Under the pieces are notes generated by a model. That model did not search any database, was not told the origin of the DNA, and saw only the letters and a list, made by a program, of their open reading frames with translations. From an uncultured Alloprevotella sp. (GTDB taxonomy: Bacteria; Bacteroidota; Bacteroidia; Bacteroidales; Bacteroidaceae), in assembly GCA_944322095.1 (NCBI GenBank), contig CALUNU010000001.1, forward strand, positions 248,001 through 312,000: 64,000 bases of DNA, given 5' to 3'. The position numbers and the translations under genes are program-made. Position 1 is the stretch's first letter, and each line of letters opens with the position of its first letter. Positions 9,144-18,201 of the stretch are shown here, piece after piece.

Positions 9144-10106
9144 TCAGAGCTTTATGGTGTATGTGTCGTAGCATACGGCCCGTCCGCCGAAGCCTTCTTT
9201 CTGGAAAATGAGGCCTTCGTTCAGGAGGGTGCCTCCCTGCTCCGTGGATATGCCGAAGTCGAGGTAGCGCCGGCCGGTGAAACGGCCGTCGATGAGGGTG
9301 GCAAAGAGCAGATCGAGGGCGCCGCAGGCCCTCCCTTCGCTGCCGGCGGCTATGTATTGTATGTGGGCCACGGCGGGCGTCACGTAGGCCAGGCAGCCGG
9401 CCAGCACGGCGCCTTGGGGCGAGCGCACCACGAAGAGGCGCATCTCTTCCTCGAAGCGCGAGCGGAGCAGGCTGGCTTCGCCCAGCGTGTGGACGGGGCG
9501 CGTGTGGTGCCTCGTGGCGAGCACGTCGGTCAGGATGACCCAGAAATCGGCCAGCGCGGCTTCGGCGTCGCCCGTGCGGCAGTCGTCGACGATGAGGCCT
9601 GCGCGCCGGGCTTTCGCCGCTTTCCGCTTGCGCAGGGCTGAAAGCGGCCGGGCACACGTCAGGTCGACAGCCGTCGAAACAGCCCGGGCCGAAAGCACCG
9701 CCCCGGCCCGGAACAGGGCGTAGAGCTCCTCTTCGCACGGATAGGTGTGGTAGATATGCGGCACCGGTTTGTAGATAAACGTGTCAGCTCCCAGCCGGCG
9801 GTAGGTTTCCCGGGCGGCGGCGAGCATGTCGAGGGCCATGGCCGTCGTTACCTCGGAGGTGCAGACAAGGCCGCCGTAGGTCAGGCCGCCGTGCGTTTCC
9901 ACCCGTCGCTCCGCAGCCTTGAAGTTGGCCGGCAGGCAGGCCACACACTTGCCGCGGTCGGTCAGGAAGAGCAGCGAGCAGTCGGCAAAGCGGTCTTTGT
10001 GGTAGTCCATGTAGTCGCGCCGGAAGAGAAACGTGCCGTTTCGCGACGCGTCGACGGTGGCGTCCCACAGCGCCTTGCTGTCAGGGGTGTAGCGGACGGT
10101 CTGCAT
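9144..10106 (-). CDS. GNAT/FemAB-like acyltransferase
   Basis: 320 aa, no signal peptide. It resembles the acyltransferases found beside fdtA/fdtB in Bacteroidales polysaccharide loci. It has two acyltransferase-like halves; the second contains [17 protein letters not shown] and ends with [19 protein letters not shown]. It overlaps the 3' end of the FdtA-like gene by 26 bases and precedes the aminotransferase by 10. The natural inference is N-acylation of the 3-amino sugar (giving, for example, Fuc3NAc), but no acyl donor can be assigned from sequence. Confidence 0.7.
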   Translation of the reverse strand: MQTVRYTPDSKALWDATVDASRNGTFLFRRDYMDYHKDRFADCSLLFLTDRGKCVACLPANFKAAERRVETHGGLTYGGLVCTSEVTTAMALDMLAAARETYRRLGADTFIYKPVPHIYHTYPCEEELYALFRAGAVLSARAVSTAVDLTCARPLSALRKRKAAKARRAGLIVDDCRTGDAEAALADFWVILTDVLATRHHTRPVHTLGEASLLRSRFEEEMRLFVVRSPQGAVLAGCLAYVTPAVAHIQYIAAGSEGRACGALDLLFATLIDGRFTGRRYLDFGISTEQGGTLLNEGLIFQKEGFGGRAVCYDTYTIKL

Positions 10107-10536
10107 CGTGCATCTCTTTCTTGTAGTCGTCGTAGTTGTTGATGTATCCCCGCTTGTCGTATTTTTGCGAAGCCATGCAGAGACAGACGGCGCCCGGCGT
10201 GAACGAATGGAGCCGGCACCACACCATTTCCGGCACGAAGAGGCCCTGCTCCGGCCGGTCCATGAGCAGGTCGGCCGTGTGGTTGCCGTCGGATATTTCG
10301 ACGCGGAAACTGCCGTGTACGGGAATCAATATTTCCTGACAGGTGCGGTGGGCGTGCGTGCCCCGTTCCTGCCCCTCGGGTACGTTATAAATCCAGAACG
10401 TGCGCACGATGCGGAACGGAAGGCGGGGCGAATTTTCAAGAAAGCTCAGCGTGCCCCGCTCGTCTGTCGTCGTCGAAAAGGTGTAGAGGCGGCAGCCCCC
10501 GGGAAGGGCCGGAAAGAGGTCTTGTTTCTCCTGCAT
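10081..10536 (-). CDS. dTDP-4-keto-6-deoxyglucose 3,4-ketoisomerase-like cupin (FdtA/QdtA/WxcM)
   Basis: 151 aa single-domain cupin. Family features are the segment DERGTLSFLEN near the N-terminus, RTFWIYNVPEGQERGTHAH with catalytic histidines, EILIPVHGSFRVEI, and FVPEMVWCRLHSFTPGAVCL. It converts the 4-keto-6-deoxy sugar nucleotide to its 3-keto isomer for transamination by the FdtB-like enzyme. It is the first gene of the six-gene glycan operon. FdtA and QdtA differ in C4 stereochemistry and cannot be separated by eye, so no symbol is given. Confidence 0.85.
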   Translation of the reverse strand: MQEKQDLFPALPGGCRLYTFSTTTDERGTLSFLENSPRLPFRIVRTFWIYNVPEGQERGTHAHRTCQEILIPVHGSFRVEISDGNHTADLLMDRPEQGLFVPEMVWCRLHSFTPGAVCLCMASQKYDKRGYINNYDDYKKEMHDADRPLHP

Positions 10537-10553
10537 GTTTTTGGTTTTGTTTA

Positions 10554-10561
10554 CAAAGGTA
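10554..10561 (-). promoter_or_regulatory. Putative -7 box of glycan operon
   Basis: TACCTTTG on the minus strand, 17 bases upstream of the ketoisomerase ATG. No good -33 TTTG is seen at the expected distance. Start would be near 10547, giving a leader of about ten bases. Confidence 0.5.
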
Positions 10562-10770
10562 TGTTTTTCCTCCTACATAAGCCCCATTTGCTCCCTGATA
10601 AATGAAATATCCCGCCGTGAAAAAAGAAAATGCAGCCGGGAAACGCAAGTTGCCCCTTGCAATTTCCGCCATGGGCGGGGCCGGAACGGGCGTATATGCG
10701 CATAAATGCGTATTTTCTTCTTTTTAACAAAAGAGAGGGGCCGCTCTGTTCGCTTTTCTTGATTTTTTTG

Positions 10771-10778
10771 TAACTTTG
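10771..10778 (+). promoter_or_regulatory. Putative -7 box of M23 peptidase gene
   Basis: TAACTTTG, 24 bases before the ATG at 10803. The upstream element is only a loose TGTT at about 10747-10750. The rest of the 266-base divergent gap (10537-10802) shows no further gene. Confidence 0.6.
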
Positions 10779-10802
10779 CCGCAGCTCAAAACCTAATATC
10801 CA

Positions 10803-11717
10803 ATGCATTCTATTTCTCTAAAAGGTTTTGTGGTTGGAGCGTTCGCCTTCCTCTCAGGCGTTTCGGCCTTCTCGCAAGACCTGATAGCCAGCCAGGCTCC
10901 CATCGACCGCCGACTGAAAGCGGTCGATTCCGTTGCCATCCAACGGATTATTGATAAAACGGAAACATGGAGCGACGCCGGCGAACTTTACACCAGCTGG
11001 AACACGCAAAACACCCATTGCTATTCGTCAGCAGAGCTGCCCGACAGCTTCAAGATTGACCTCCGCGGCTTTTGCATGCCTACGCCGAGCCGCAACATCA
11101 CAAGCCGCTACGGATACCGGGCGGCTTTTCGCCGTCAGCACAAGGGGCTCGACATTAAGGTCTATACGGGCGATACGATTGTGGCGGCTTTCGACGGAAA
11201 GGTGCGCATCGTGCGCTACGACCGCGGCGGCTACGGTAAATATGTAGTCATCCGCCACCCCAATGGTCTGGAAACCATTTACGGCCACCTCTCGAAACAG
11301 CTCGTGGCCGTCGACGACGAGGTGAAGGCCGGCGAGCCCATCGGGCTGGGTGGCAACACGGGGCGCTCTACGGGCTCGCACCTGCATTTTGAAACCCGCC
11401 TGCTGGGCCGGGCCATCGACCCCGCGCTGATGTTCGACTTTGTCAACCAGGATGTGACGGGCGACTATTTCGTGTTCCGCAAGAACGAGCCTTCGCAGGG
11501 TAACGCCCTGGCACAGGGCGGCGCGAACGGACGCGGCAAAGCCTCGACGGCTTCGTCGGGCTCGTCGCAACGAAGCTTCCATTATTATAAGGTGAAGCGC
11601 GGCGAGAGCCTCTACGTGATAGCCGGCAAGCTGGGGCTGACGGTCGACAAGCTCTGCTCCATCAACCGCCTGAGAAAAAAATCGGTGCTCCGCCCCGGTC
11701 AGATTTTGCGCTACTGA
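10803..11717 (+). CDS. Secreted M23 (LytM) metallopeptidase with C-terminal LysM
   Basis: Probable peptidoglycan endopeptidase or divisome activator in the periplasm. 304 aa, with a signal peptide ending about residue 24 (GVSAFSQ). The LytM domain has zinc ligands His113 and Asp117 (HKGLDI) and His195 (GSHLHFE), with His162 and His193 as the other active-site histidines, so it looks catalytically intact. A Ser/Gly-rich linker leads to one LysM (about 260-304, KVKRGESLYVIAGKLGL ... RPGQILRY). It has its own promoter and is followed by a hairpin and the GH25 gene. Confidence 0.9.
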   Translation: MHSISLKGFVVGAFAFLSGVSAFSQDLIASQAPIDRRLKAVDSVAIQRIIDKTETWSDAGELYTSWNTQNTHCYSSAELPDSFKIDLRGFCMPTPSRNITSRYGYRAAFRRQHKGLDIKVYTGDTIVAAFDGKVRIVRYDRGGYGKYVVIRHPNGLETIYGHLSKQLVAVDDEVKAGEPIGLGGNTGRSTGSHLHFETRLLGRAIDPALMFDFVNQDVTGDYFVFRKNEPSQGNALAQGGANGRGKASTASSGSSQRSFHYYKVKRGESLYVIAGKLGLTVDKLCSINRLRKKSVLRPGQILRY

Positions 11718-11742
11718 CGCGGCTTAGGGTACGAGAAGAAAC

Positions 11743-11805
11743 AGGGCCTGCCCCGTGCGACGGACAATTCCGGCGGCGGAGCAGGCTCTTTCGCTTTAAA
11801 GCGAA
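11743..11805 (+). terminator. Hairpin plus 16-base palindrome after M23 gene
   Basis: AGGGCCTGC (11743-11751) pairs with GCAGGCTCT (11781-11789) allowing one G-U pair. Immediately after is the perfect palindrome TTCGCTTTAAAGCGAA (11790-11805). The first hairpin probably terminates the M23 transcript. The palindrome may be part of the same signal or a protein-binding site. Confidence 0.5.
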
Positions 11806-11924
11806 CGTTGCGTAGCAGCTGTGCTTGTCGGACGCAGCGGGGCGGCCGTTGACTCCCCGGTGTCTATCTGTTTGATTTTGAAATATTTTAAGACGTGGCC
11901 TTCGCCCCGTTCGAAGAGAAAATG

Positions 11925-11932
11925 TAACTTTG
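11925..11932 (+). promoter_or_regulatory. -7 box of GH25 gene
   Basis: TAACTTTG. The in-frame TTG at 11930 lies inside this box and so cannot be the translation start of a transcript made from it. This supports ATG 11951 and a leader of only about 12 bases. Confidence 0.65.
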
Positions 11933-11950
11933 CCGAAAATTGGACTTTTC

Positions 11951-12763
11951 ATGAAATCACGCTTCCTCGTTTTTGTTTCTTCCCTGTTGTGCATGGCTTT
12001 GCTGTGGCCTGCCGGTGCCGAGGCGCGCAAGCGCGACCGCCGCGCGCGGGCACAAAGAGGTGCGGTGGCCCTCATAGAGCCCGATGCGCTCGTGCCCAAG
12101 GCGGCGGCCGACGCCCACACTCCGGCCAAGGCCGCCCGGACGCTGGCCAAAGGCCGCATCAACACGTCGACGCGCGAGGGCATCGACGTGTCGCACTACC
12201 AGGGACGCATCGACTGGGACAAAGTGGCAGGAGGAGGCAAGGTGTCATACGCCTATCTGAAAGCAACGGAGGGAGCTTCGCTCGTGGACGACACGTATGA
12301 GCGCAACCTGAAAGAGGCACGCCGCGTGGGGCTGAGCGTGGGCAGCTACCACTTCTACCGCCCCAACATCGACTGGAAAAAACAGTTTGCCAACCTTACG
12401 TCGGTCGTCAAACCCAGCGAACAGGACCTGATACCCATCATAGATATCGAGCACAAGGGCTCGGTGTCGGACAAAAAGTTCATAGCCGACCTGACGGCTT
12501 TCTTACAACGCGTCACGGAGTATTACGGCAAGAAGCCGTTGCTCTATACGTTCCACAACTTCTACAACCGCCACCTTGCGGGCCATTTCAAGGACTATCA
12601 CTGGATGATAGCCCGCTACCGCAGCGACCACCCGACGCTCAACGACGGGCAGGACTACGTGATATGGCAGTACACATCGACCGGACGCATCGAAGGCGTC
12701 AAGGGGAACGTGGATCGCAGCCGCATCATGGGCGACTATACGCTCCACCAGATACAGATGTAG
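11951..12763 (+). CDS. Secreted GH25 lysozyme (N-acetylmuramidase)
   Basis: 270 aa. Cleaves the MurNAc-GlcNAc bond of peptidoglycan outside the cytoplasm. Signal peptide of about 23 residues ending LLWPAGAEA, then a basic, low-complexity linker. The GH25 barrel starts at GIDVSHYQGRIDWDKV and contains the catalytic Asp-x-Glu in IPIIDIEHKG, plus LLYTFHNFYNR and the closing VIWQYTSTGRIEGVKG. The start at 11951 is preferred over TTG at 11930 because the latter is in the promoter. It follows another wall hydrolase and may share a wall-remodelling role. Confidence 0.9.
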   Translation: MKSRFLVFVSSLLCMALLWPAGAEARKRDRRARAQRGAVALIEPDALVPKAAADAHTPAKAARTLAKGRINTSTREGIDVSHYQGRIDWDKVAGGGKVSYAYLKATEGASLVDDTYERNLKEARRVGLSVGSYHFYRPNIDWKKQFANLTSVVKPSEQDLIPIIDIEHKGSVSDKKFIADLTAFLQRVTEYYGKKPLLYTFHNFYNRHLAGHFKDYHWMIARYRSDHPTLNDGQDYVIWQYTSTGRIEGVKGNVDRSRIMGDYTLHQIQM

Positions 12764-12810
12764 CGGATAGGCTGATAGCCGGGGATGGCCCGGACGGGGC
12801 ACCGGCATAG

Positions 12811-12860
12811 AAAAAAGCCACGGGAGATGGAATGGTTCCAACCGCTCCCGTGGCTTTGTT
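12811..12860. terminator. Bidirectional intrinsic terminator
   Basis: Thirteen-base perfect stem AAAGCCACGGGAG (12814-12826) and CTCCCGTGGCTTT (12845-12857) between the convergent GH25 and helicase genes. T-runs are present on both sides. Confidence 0.85.
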
Positions 12861-12868
12861 GTGTGCGC

Positions 12869-15148
12869 TCAATCGAGCGCTTTCAGTTTGGCAAATTTCA
12901 TTAAGAGGTTTTTGGTGCCCACGTTCTGAAATTCAACCTTGATTTTGATGCTGTCGCCGCTTCCTTCGATGCCGAGCACCGTGCCCCGCCCGAAGCGCTC
13001 GTGCTCCACGTGGCCGCCCACGCTGAACGGTCCGACGCTTTCGAGCCGTGGCTCGTCGGTGGAGTGGGGCGGACGGGCTGTCGATATTTTTCGCAGCGAG
13101 GGAGACGGAGCGTTGCCGAAAAAAGAGGGACGCTCTGCTTGGAAAGAGCGGGGCGCGGCTGCCCGGGCAGTAGCCGTGGCTGCGTCCTTATCCAGGTATC
13201 TCTCGTCGATTTCGTCGAGGAACGGACTGGGATTGCAAAACTCAGGCTGCCCGTAGCGGTAGCGGCTCTTGGCGTAGCTCAGGTAGCACAACTTCTTGGC
13301 GCGCGTGACCGCCACGTAAAACAGGCGACGCTCTTCCTCCATCTCGCGTGGGTTGTAGCGGGCGCTGCCTGCGGGAAACAGGTTGTCTTCAAGCCCCGTG
13401 ACAAACACGGCGTCGAACTCCAAACCCTTTGCCGCGTGTACCGTCATGAGCGTCACCTTGGGCGTGCCGTCGTCCCGCTGGTCGGCGTCTGTCAGCAGGG
13501 AGACCTGGGAGAGATACTGGCTCAAAGGAACTTTTTCTGTACCGAATTCTTCCTGTTGCTCTGTCTCGAATGTCTTTATCGCGTTCAGGAGCTCTTCGAT
13601 GTTCTCTTGTTTGCTCATATTCTCCGGGCTCGGCTCGTTTTGCACGTCGGCGGCGATGCCGCTCTCCTTGACGATGCGAACAGAGAGGTCGAACAGGCTG
13701 TTTTCGTCCGAGGCCTTTCTGAAACCTTCTATCAATGCCTGAAAAGTCTGCAATTTGCCCAGTGTACCCCGGTTGAGCCCCGGCATAAATTCGGAGGCGC
13801 CGGCCATTGCCGCCCACAGACTGATGCCGTGTTCGAAAGCAGCCAGCTGTATCTTCTCTTGTGTGGTTTTTCCGATGCCGCGGGCGGGATAGTTGATGAT
13901 ACGTTTGAAAGCTTCCTCGTCGTTAGGATTGTTTACGAGGCGGAGATAGGCAATGATGTCCTTGATTTCTTTCCGTTGGTAGAAAGACAAGCCGCCGTAG
14001 ATGCGGTAAGGTATGGAGCAGCTGCGCAGTGCTTCCTCGAACGAGCGGCTTTGCGCGTTGGTGCGATAGAGCAGCGCTATTTCGTCATAGCCGATATCTT
14101 TGTAGCGGTGGAGCCGGTTGATTTCGGCCGCCGCCTTCATGCTCTCTTCCTTGTCGCTGTATGCGGCAAAAACGTGCAGACGTTCGCCGGTGGGGTTGTC
14201 TGTGTAGACGGTTTTGTGTATCTGATTTTTGTTGTGGGCAATGATGTCGTTGGCCGCGTTTACGATGTTCTGCGTTGAGCGGTAGTTGCATTCCAGCTTG
14301 ATGGTCTTCGTCGTGGGATACTGCATGTTGAAACGCAGTATGTTGTCGATGTTTGCGCCTCGGAAGCCGTAAATGCTTTGAGCGTCGTCGCCCACGACGC
14401 AAATGCGTGCATCGGGCGAGGCCAGCTGCGTAATGATGCGGTGCTGGGCAAAGTTGGTGTCTTGATACTCGTCAACGAGAATGTAACGGAAGCGGCCGGC
14501 GTATTTCTTGCGGACATCTTCGTTGTCGCGAAACAGGAGGTAGGTGTAAAGCAGCAGGTCGTCGAAATCCATGGCGTTGGCCATTTTGCAACGCTTCATG
14601 TAGAGCTCGTAAACCTTGCGCGTTTCTCCCACGTTGTCGTGAAGATCCCTTTTATAGATGGAAGCGTCGGCGGAATACTCCTCGGGCAGAATCAGTCGGT
14701 TCTTGGCCTCCGATATCTTGTTGAGAACGGTGGCGGGTTTGTAGACCTTGTCGTCGAGCCCCATCTCCTTCACAATGGTTTTGACCAGGCTGCGGGCATC
14801 GGCCGTATCGTATATGGTATAGTCGCGGCTGAACCCGATGAGGCCACATTCGGCACGAAGAATGCGCCCGAAAACCGAGTGAAACGTGCCCGACCATAAA
14901 TATTTGGCACGTTCCCACCCCACCAGCCGGGCGATGCGCTCGTTCATCTCTCGCGCAGCTTTGTTGGTGAACGTCAGAGCCAGTATGCTCCAAGGCTCAT
15001 ACCCGTTTTGCAAGAGATAGGCTATTTTGTATGTCAGGACACGCGTCTTTCCCGAGCCGGCTCCCGCTATGATGAGCGAGGGCCCGTCGCAGTAGAGTAC
15101 GGCCTCCCGTTGTTTTTCGTTCAGGTCGTCGAAAAAGTCGTGGGGCAT
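12869..15148 (-). CDS. pcrA: ATP-dependent 3'-5' DNA helicase, UvrD/PcrA type
   Basis: 759 aa superfamily 1A helicase for nucleotide-excision repair and removal of protein roadblocks. The start MPHDFFDDLNEKQREAV is typical. Walker A GAGSGKT, motif II DEYQD, motif III QSIYGFRGA, the segment TVHAAKGLEFDAVF and motif VI VAVTRAKK are all present. A frame extension to 15232 would run 77 bases into the lipoprotein gene; starting at 15148 leaves a 7-base gap and matches the family, so it is chosen. The last 70 residues form the C-terminal Tudor-like region ending in KLKALD. Co-transcribed with the small lipoprotein. Confidence 0.93.
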   Translation of the reverse strand: MPHDFFDDLNEKQREAVLYCDGPSLIIAGAGSGKTRVLTYKIAYLLQNGYEPWSILALTFTNKAAREMNERIARLVGWERAKYLWSGTFHSVFGRILRAECGLIGFSRDYTIYDTADARSLVKTIVKEMGLDDKVYKPATVLNKISEAKNRLILPEEYSADASIYKRDLHDNVGETRKVYELYMKRCKMANAMDFDDLLLYTYLLFRDNEDVRKKYAGRFRYILVDEYQDTNFAQHRIITQLASPDARICVVGDDAQSIYGFRGANIDNILRFNMQYPTTKTIKLECNYRSTQNIVNAANDIIAHNKNQIHKTVYTDNPTGERLHVFAAYSDKEESMKAAAEINRLHRYKDIGYDEIALLYRTNAQSRSFEEALRSCSIPYRIYGGLSFYQRKEIKDIIAYLRLVNNPNDEEAFKRIINYPARGIGKTTQEKIQLAAFEHGISLWAAMAGASEFMPGLNRGTLGKLQTFQALIEGFRKASDENSLFDLSVRIVKESGIAADVQNEPSPENMSKQENIEELLNAIKTFETEQQEEFGTEKVPLSQYLSQVSLLTDADQRDDGTPKVTLMTVHAAKGLEFDAVFVTGLEDNLFPAGSARYNPREMEEERRLFYVAVTRAKKLCYLSYAKSRYRYGQPEFCNPSPFLDEIDERYLDKDAATATARAAAPRSFQAERPSFFGNAPSPSLRKISTARPPHSTDEPRLESVGPFSVGGHVEHERFGRGTVLGIEGSGDSIKIKVEFQNVGTKNLLMKFAKLKALD

Positions 15149-15155
15149 GGGCGGT

Positions 15156-15584
15156 TCAGTGCTTGGTTTTGTTCGCTTTGTCGTGTTGAATCTTTCGGTG
15201 GTAGAATTTAATTCTTTGGCATTGTTCGTCAAAGTTGGCTTTCAATTCCCGAAAACGCGCTGAGGCCGAGTCGGTGCATGTTTGCAACAAGCTGTCGGCT
15301 GTTTGCAAAGCTTTTTGCGCTTCGAAAAGTTCGATAGAGTCCATTATCAGGATACCATCCTCGCGGGCATCGAGAGCCAAACGGTAATTCTCGCGCAGAG
15401 AAAGGATTTGTTCGCGGGCAGCTTTCAAGTCGCGGCGCGAAAGGGCTTCGCGGGCCTTTTCAATACAAATTTGTCCGGCCGCTTCTGCTTCTTGTCGCTT
15501 TTCAGAACGATGTTCGTCGGTTTTAGCGTTGTTGCAGCCGGTGCAAAAGAGGGCTATGAGGCCGAAAATGAAAATTTTCTTCAT
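15156..15584 (-). CDS. Small predicted lipoprotein of unknown function
   Basis: 142 aa. The lipobox LFCTGC near residues 12-17 indicates a lipid-anchored cell-envelope protein. After it the sequence is rich in Glu, Lys, Arg and Ala with few prolines (about 25-140), predicting a long helical or coiled-coil domain. I do not recognise a family. It sits 7 bases upstream of the helicase, which is likely only operon sharing. Confidence 0.75.
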   Translation of the reverse strand: MKKIFIFGLIALFCTGCNNAKTDEHRSEKRQEAEAAGQICIEKAREALSRRDLKAAREQILSLRENYRLALDAREDGILIMDSIELFEAQKALQTADSLLQTCTDSASARFRELKANFDEQCQRIKFYHRKIQHDKANKTKH

Positions 15585-15751
15585 GTTTAATGACGATAAA
15601 GCGGTGTAAAATTACGAAGAAAATTGTTTGCAGTGAAATATCCCTGCATAAAGCTCCCACGCACAGCCGCCGCGTCTTATGCAAGGTTTGTCAGAGAAAT
15701 GTCCTTTCCCGCTGTCAGCATTTAGGCTCCGGGTAAATCGCAATGATTTTG

Positions 15752-15759
15752 TAACTTTG
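15752..15759 (+). promoter_or_regulatory. -7 box of tRNA nucleotidyltransferase gene
   Basis: TAACTTTG, 20 bases before the ATG at 15779. No matching -33 element is obvious. Confidence 0.55.
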
Positions 15760-15778
15760 CATTCCCAAAAGCGAAGTA

Positions 15779-17233
15779 ATGAAAAAACTGACCCTTGAAG
15801 AAATGCGCTCCCGGTTGGATGCTCCTGTGTTCCGCCGGCTTTCAGAAACGGCTGACGAGCTGGGATTGGAATGCTACCTGGTGGGAGGCTACGTCAGGGA
15901 TCTCTTTTTGGAGCGCCCGACAAATGACGTGGATATCGTCGTAGTAGGCAGCGGTATCCGTATGGCAGAGGCCTTTGCGAACCGGGTAGGTAGCGGTGCG
16001 CGGCTGAGCGTTTTTCGCAACTTCGGAACAGCGCAGGTCAAGTGGCATGGTCACGAGGTGGAATTCGTAGGAGCGCGCCGCGAGAGCTATTCGCACGACT
16101 CCCGCAAGCCGATTGTCGAGGATGGCACGCTTGAAGACGACCAGAACCGTCGTGATTTTACCATTAATGCCATGGCAGTCTGCCTTAATAAGGCGCGTTA
16201 TGGCGAGTTGGTTGACCCATTTGACGGTTTGCGCGATTTAGAGGATGGTATCATCGCCACTCCGCTCGATCCTGACGTAACATTTTCCGACGACCCCTTG
16301 CGCATGATGCGTTGCGTGCGTTTTGCCACGCAGCTCAACTTTTATATTGAGGATGAGACCTTTGCTGCGCTTGCTCGCAACAGGGAGCGCATCCGTATCA
16401 TCAGCGGGGAACGCATTATCGACGAACTGAACAAGATGATGATGGCTTCTCATCCTTCGAAAGGGTTTGTTGAGCTGCACCGGAGCGGACTTCTGGAAAT
16501 TATTCTGCCGGAGCTGGCTGCGCTCGACGGAGTGGAAGTACGTTCGGGCAGGGGGCACAAAAATAACTTCTATCATACGCTTGAAGTGCTCGACAACGTG
16601 GCCGCTAAGAGCGACAACTTGTGGTTGCGCTGGGCCGCTTTGCTTCACGACGTGGGAAAGCCGCGCAGCAAGCGGTGGGATGCATCGGCCGGATGGACTT
16701 TTCACAACCACGATTTCTTGGGTGAGAAAATGGTGCCGGCCATATTCCGCCGTATGAAGCTGCCCCTTGACGATCGCATGAAGTATGTGAAGAAGCTGGT
16801 GGGGCTTCACATGCGTCCCATCGTCATTGCCGATGATATTGTGACTGACAGCGCTGTCCGCCGCTTGCTTTTTGACGCGGGCAACGACATCGACGACCTG
16901 ATGCTGCTTTGCGAAGCCGACGTGACGAGCAAGAACGAGGTGCGCAAGCGCAATTTTTTGAATAACTTCAAGTTGGTGCGTTCCAAGCTGGTCGACATAG
17001 AAGAGAAAGACCGCATCCGAAATTTCCAGCCTCCCGTGGACGGCGAAGAAATCATGCACCTGTTCGGTCTTTCGCCCTGCCGCGAAGTCGGTGTGCTTAA
17101 AACAGCTTTGAAAGATGCCATTTTGGACGGACGGGTTCCCAACGAGCACGAGCAAGCATTGGCGTTTGTAAAAGAAAAGGCCCGTGAAATGGGGCTTTCT
17201 CTGGTTGAAGCCGGAGAAGGAGAGAAGAATTGA
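15779..17233 (+). CDS. cca: CCA-adding tRNA nucleotidyltransferase with HD domain
   Basis: 484 aa class II nucleotidyltransferase that builds or repairs the 3' CCA of tRNA. The head domain has the Gly-rich loop GGYVRDLFLERPTNDVDIVV with the metal-binding Asp-x-Asp, and EDDQNRRDFTINAMAV. The neck has DPFDGLRDLEDG and DDPLRMMRCVRFA. The C-terminal half is an HD domain with WAALLHDVGKPRSK. A poly(A) polymerase cannot be fully excluded, but Bacteroidetes usually have this single enzyme and it is best read as the CCA enzyme. Confidence 0.88.
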   Translation: MKKLTLEEMRSRLDAPVFRRLSETADELGLECYLVGGYVRDLFLERPTNDVDIVVVGSGIRMAEAFANRVGSGARLSVFRNFGTAQVKWHGHEVEFVGARRESYSHDSRKPIVEDGTLEDDQNRRDFTINAMAVCLNKARYGELVDPFDGLRDLEDGIIATPLDPDVTFSDDPLRMMRCVRFATQLNFYIEDETFAALARNRERIRIISGERIIDELNKMMMASHPSKGFVELHRSGLLEIILPELAALDGVEVRSGRGHKNNFYHTLEVLDNVAAKSDNLWLRWAALLHDVGKPRSKRWDASAGWTFHNHDFLGEKMVPAIFRRMKLPLDDRMKYVKKLVGLHMRPIVIADDIVTDSAVRRLLFDAGNDIDDLMLLCEADVTSKNEVRKRNFLNNFKLVRSKLVDIEEKDRIRNFQPPVDGEEIMHLFGLSPCREVGVLKTALKDAILDGRVPNEHEQALAFVKEKAREMGLSLVEAGEGEKN

Positions 17234-17296
17234 CCGTTTTCGCGCATGCGCTGTGCGTCATATGCGTAGCAAAGCAGACTACACCTTATATAATAA

Positions 17297-17340
17297 AGCC
17301 GCCGAAAGGACTTGTCGTTATCCTTTCGGCGGCTATTTGT
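17297..17340. terminator. Bidirectional intrinsic terminator
   Basis: Fourteen-base perfect stem AGCCGCCGAAAGGA (17297-17310) and TCCTTTCGGCGGCT (17321-17334) between the convergent cca and OmpA-like genes; short T-rich tails on both strands. Confidence 0.85.
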
Positions 17341-17359
17341 ATGGAAACGTTTTGCTTTC

Positions 17360-18082
17360 TTATTTTCCTCCGGACTGTTGCTGTGCGGCGTCAATCATAG
17401 CCTGGCTGGCGTACATGTACACCTCTACGCGGCGGTTCTGGGCCTGTCCCTCCTTGGTGGCGTTCGAAGCCACGGGATTTTCTTCGCCGAGTCCTTCCAC
17501 ATATTTTATTTGAGAGGACGTTGCACCGTTGGAGATGAGGTACGTCGATACTGACTGGGCGCGTTGCAGCGACAAGGTCTTGTTCTTGTTCTTGCTCTCT
17601 TCTGCCGTACTGTTTTTCCAGCCTACGTTATCGGTGTAGCCCACAACGGCCACGTCCATGTCGGGGTTGGTTTTCAATACGGTCGTAGCAAACTGCGTTA
17701 AGGAGCTTTTTGCACTGGTGCTCAACGTGGCGTCGCTCGTGGCAAAGAGGATGCCCGAGTCGAAAGTCACCTTTACATATTTCAGACCCGTATTGTTGTC
17801 CTCCATCATTTCCACCTGAGCGTTTTCCACCTGCTCGGCAGCTTCTTTAGCCTTATCCATCTTGTTGCCAATCAGGATGCCGGCTCCGGCACCTATGGCA
17901 GCGCCCACGCCAGCTCCGATGGCGGCACCCTTGCCGTCGCCGGCCAGCTGGCCGATCAGCGCACCAAGAGCTGCGCCGCCGCCACCGCCGATGAGGCCGC
18001 CTTTTGCCTTGTTGCTCATCGAGCAGCTGCTCATCAGGAGCGCGGCAGATAATGCGATTACTGAAAATTTCATTCCTTTCAT
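17360..18082 (-). CDS. OmpA-family lipoprotein with glycine-zipper segment
   Basis: 240 aa. Lipobox LLMSSC near residue 15-20 gives a lipid-anchored N-terminus. Residues about 27-75 are a glycine-zipper region (repeated Gly/Ala with GxxxG spacing, such as [17 protein letters not shown]) that may insert in or lie along the outer membrane. The C-terminal OmpA domain (about 100-225) includes [38 protein letters not shown] and [11 protein letters not shown], which bind diaminopimelate in peptidoglycan. Likely links outer membrane and cell wall. Single gene with its own promoter. Confidence 0.88.
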   Translation of the reverse strand: MKGMKFSVIALSAALLMSSCSMSNKAKGGLIGGGGGAALGALIGQLAGDGKGAAIGAGVGAAIGAGAGILIGNKMDKAKEAAEQVENAQVEMMEDNNTGLKYVKVTFDSGILFATSDATLSTSAKSSLTQFATTVLKTNPDMDVAVVGYTDNVGWKNSTAEESKNKNKTLSLQRAQSVSTYLISNGATSSQIKYVEGLGEENPVASNATKEGQAQNRRVEVYMYASQAMIDAAQQQSGGK

Positions 18083-18122
18083 AAGCGTATAAATTTAAAT
18101 GGTTATGGATGTAAGCCGCCTG

Positions 18123-18130
18123 CAAATGTA
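18123..18130 (-). promoter_or_regulatory. -7 box of OmpA-like lipoprotein gene
   Basis: TACATTTG on the minus strand, 40 bases upstream of the ATG; leader about 34 bases. Confidence 0.6.
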
Positions 18131-18172
18131 GCAAATTATAGTTTGCTGCGGGATAAATCCCCCGAATTTTCG

Positions 18173-18180
18173 TACTTTTG
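18173..18180 (+). promoter_or_regulatory. -7 box of proS
   Basis: TACTTTTG. The in-frame TTG at 18178 overlaps this box, so ATG 18202 is the real start, with a leader near 15 bases. Confidence 0.6.
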
Positions 18181-18201
18181 CAGCCACAAAAGAAACCAAT
18201 T

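Noticed and set aside
15149..15232. 28-residue N-terminal extension of the helicase
   Set aside because: Lies inside the lipoprotein gene; the family start is at 15148.
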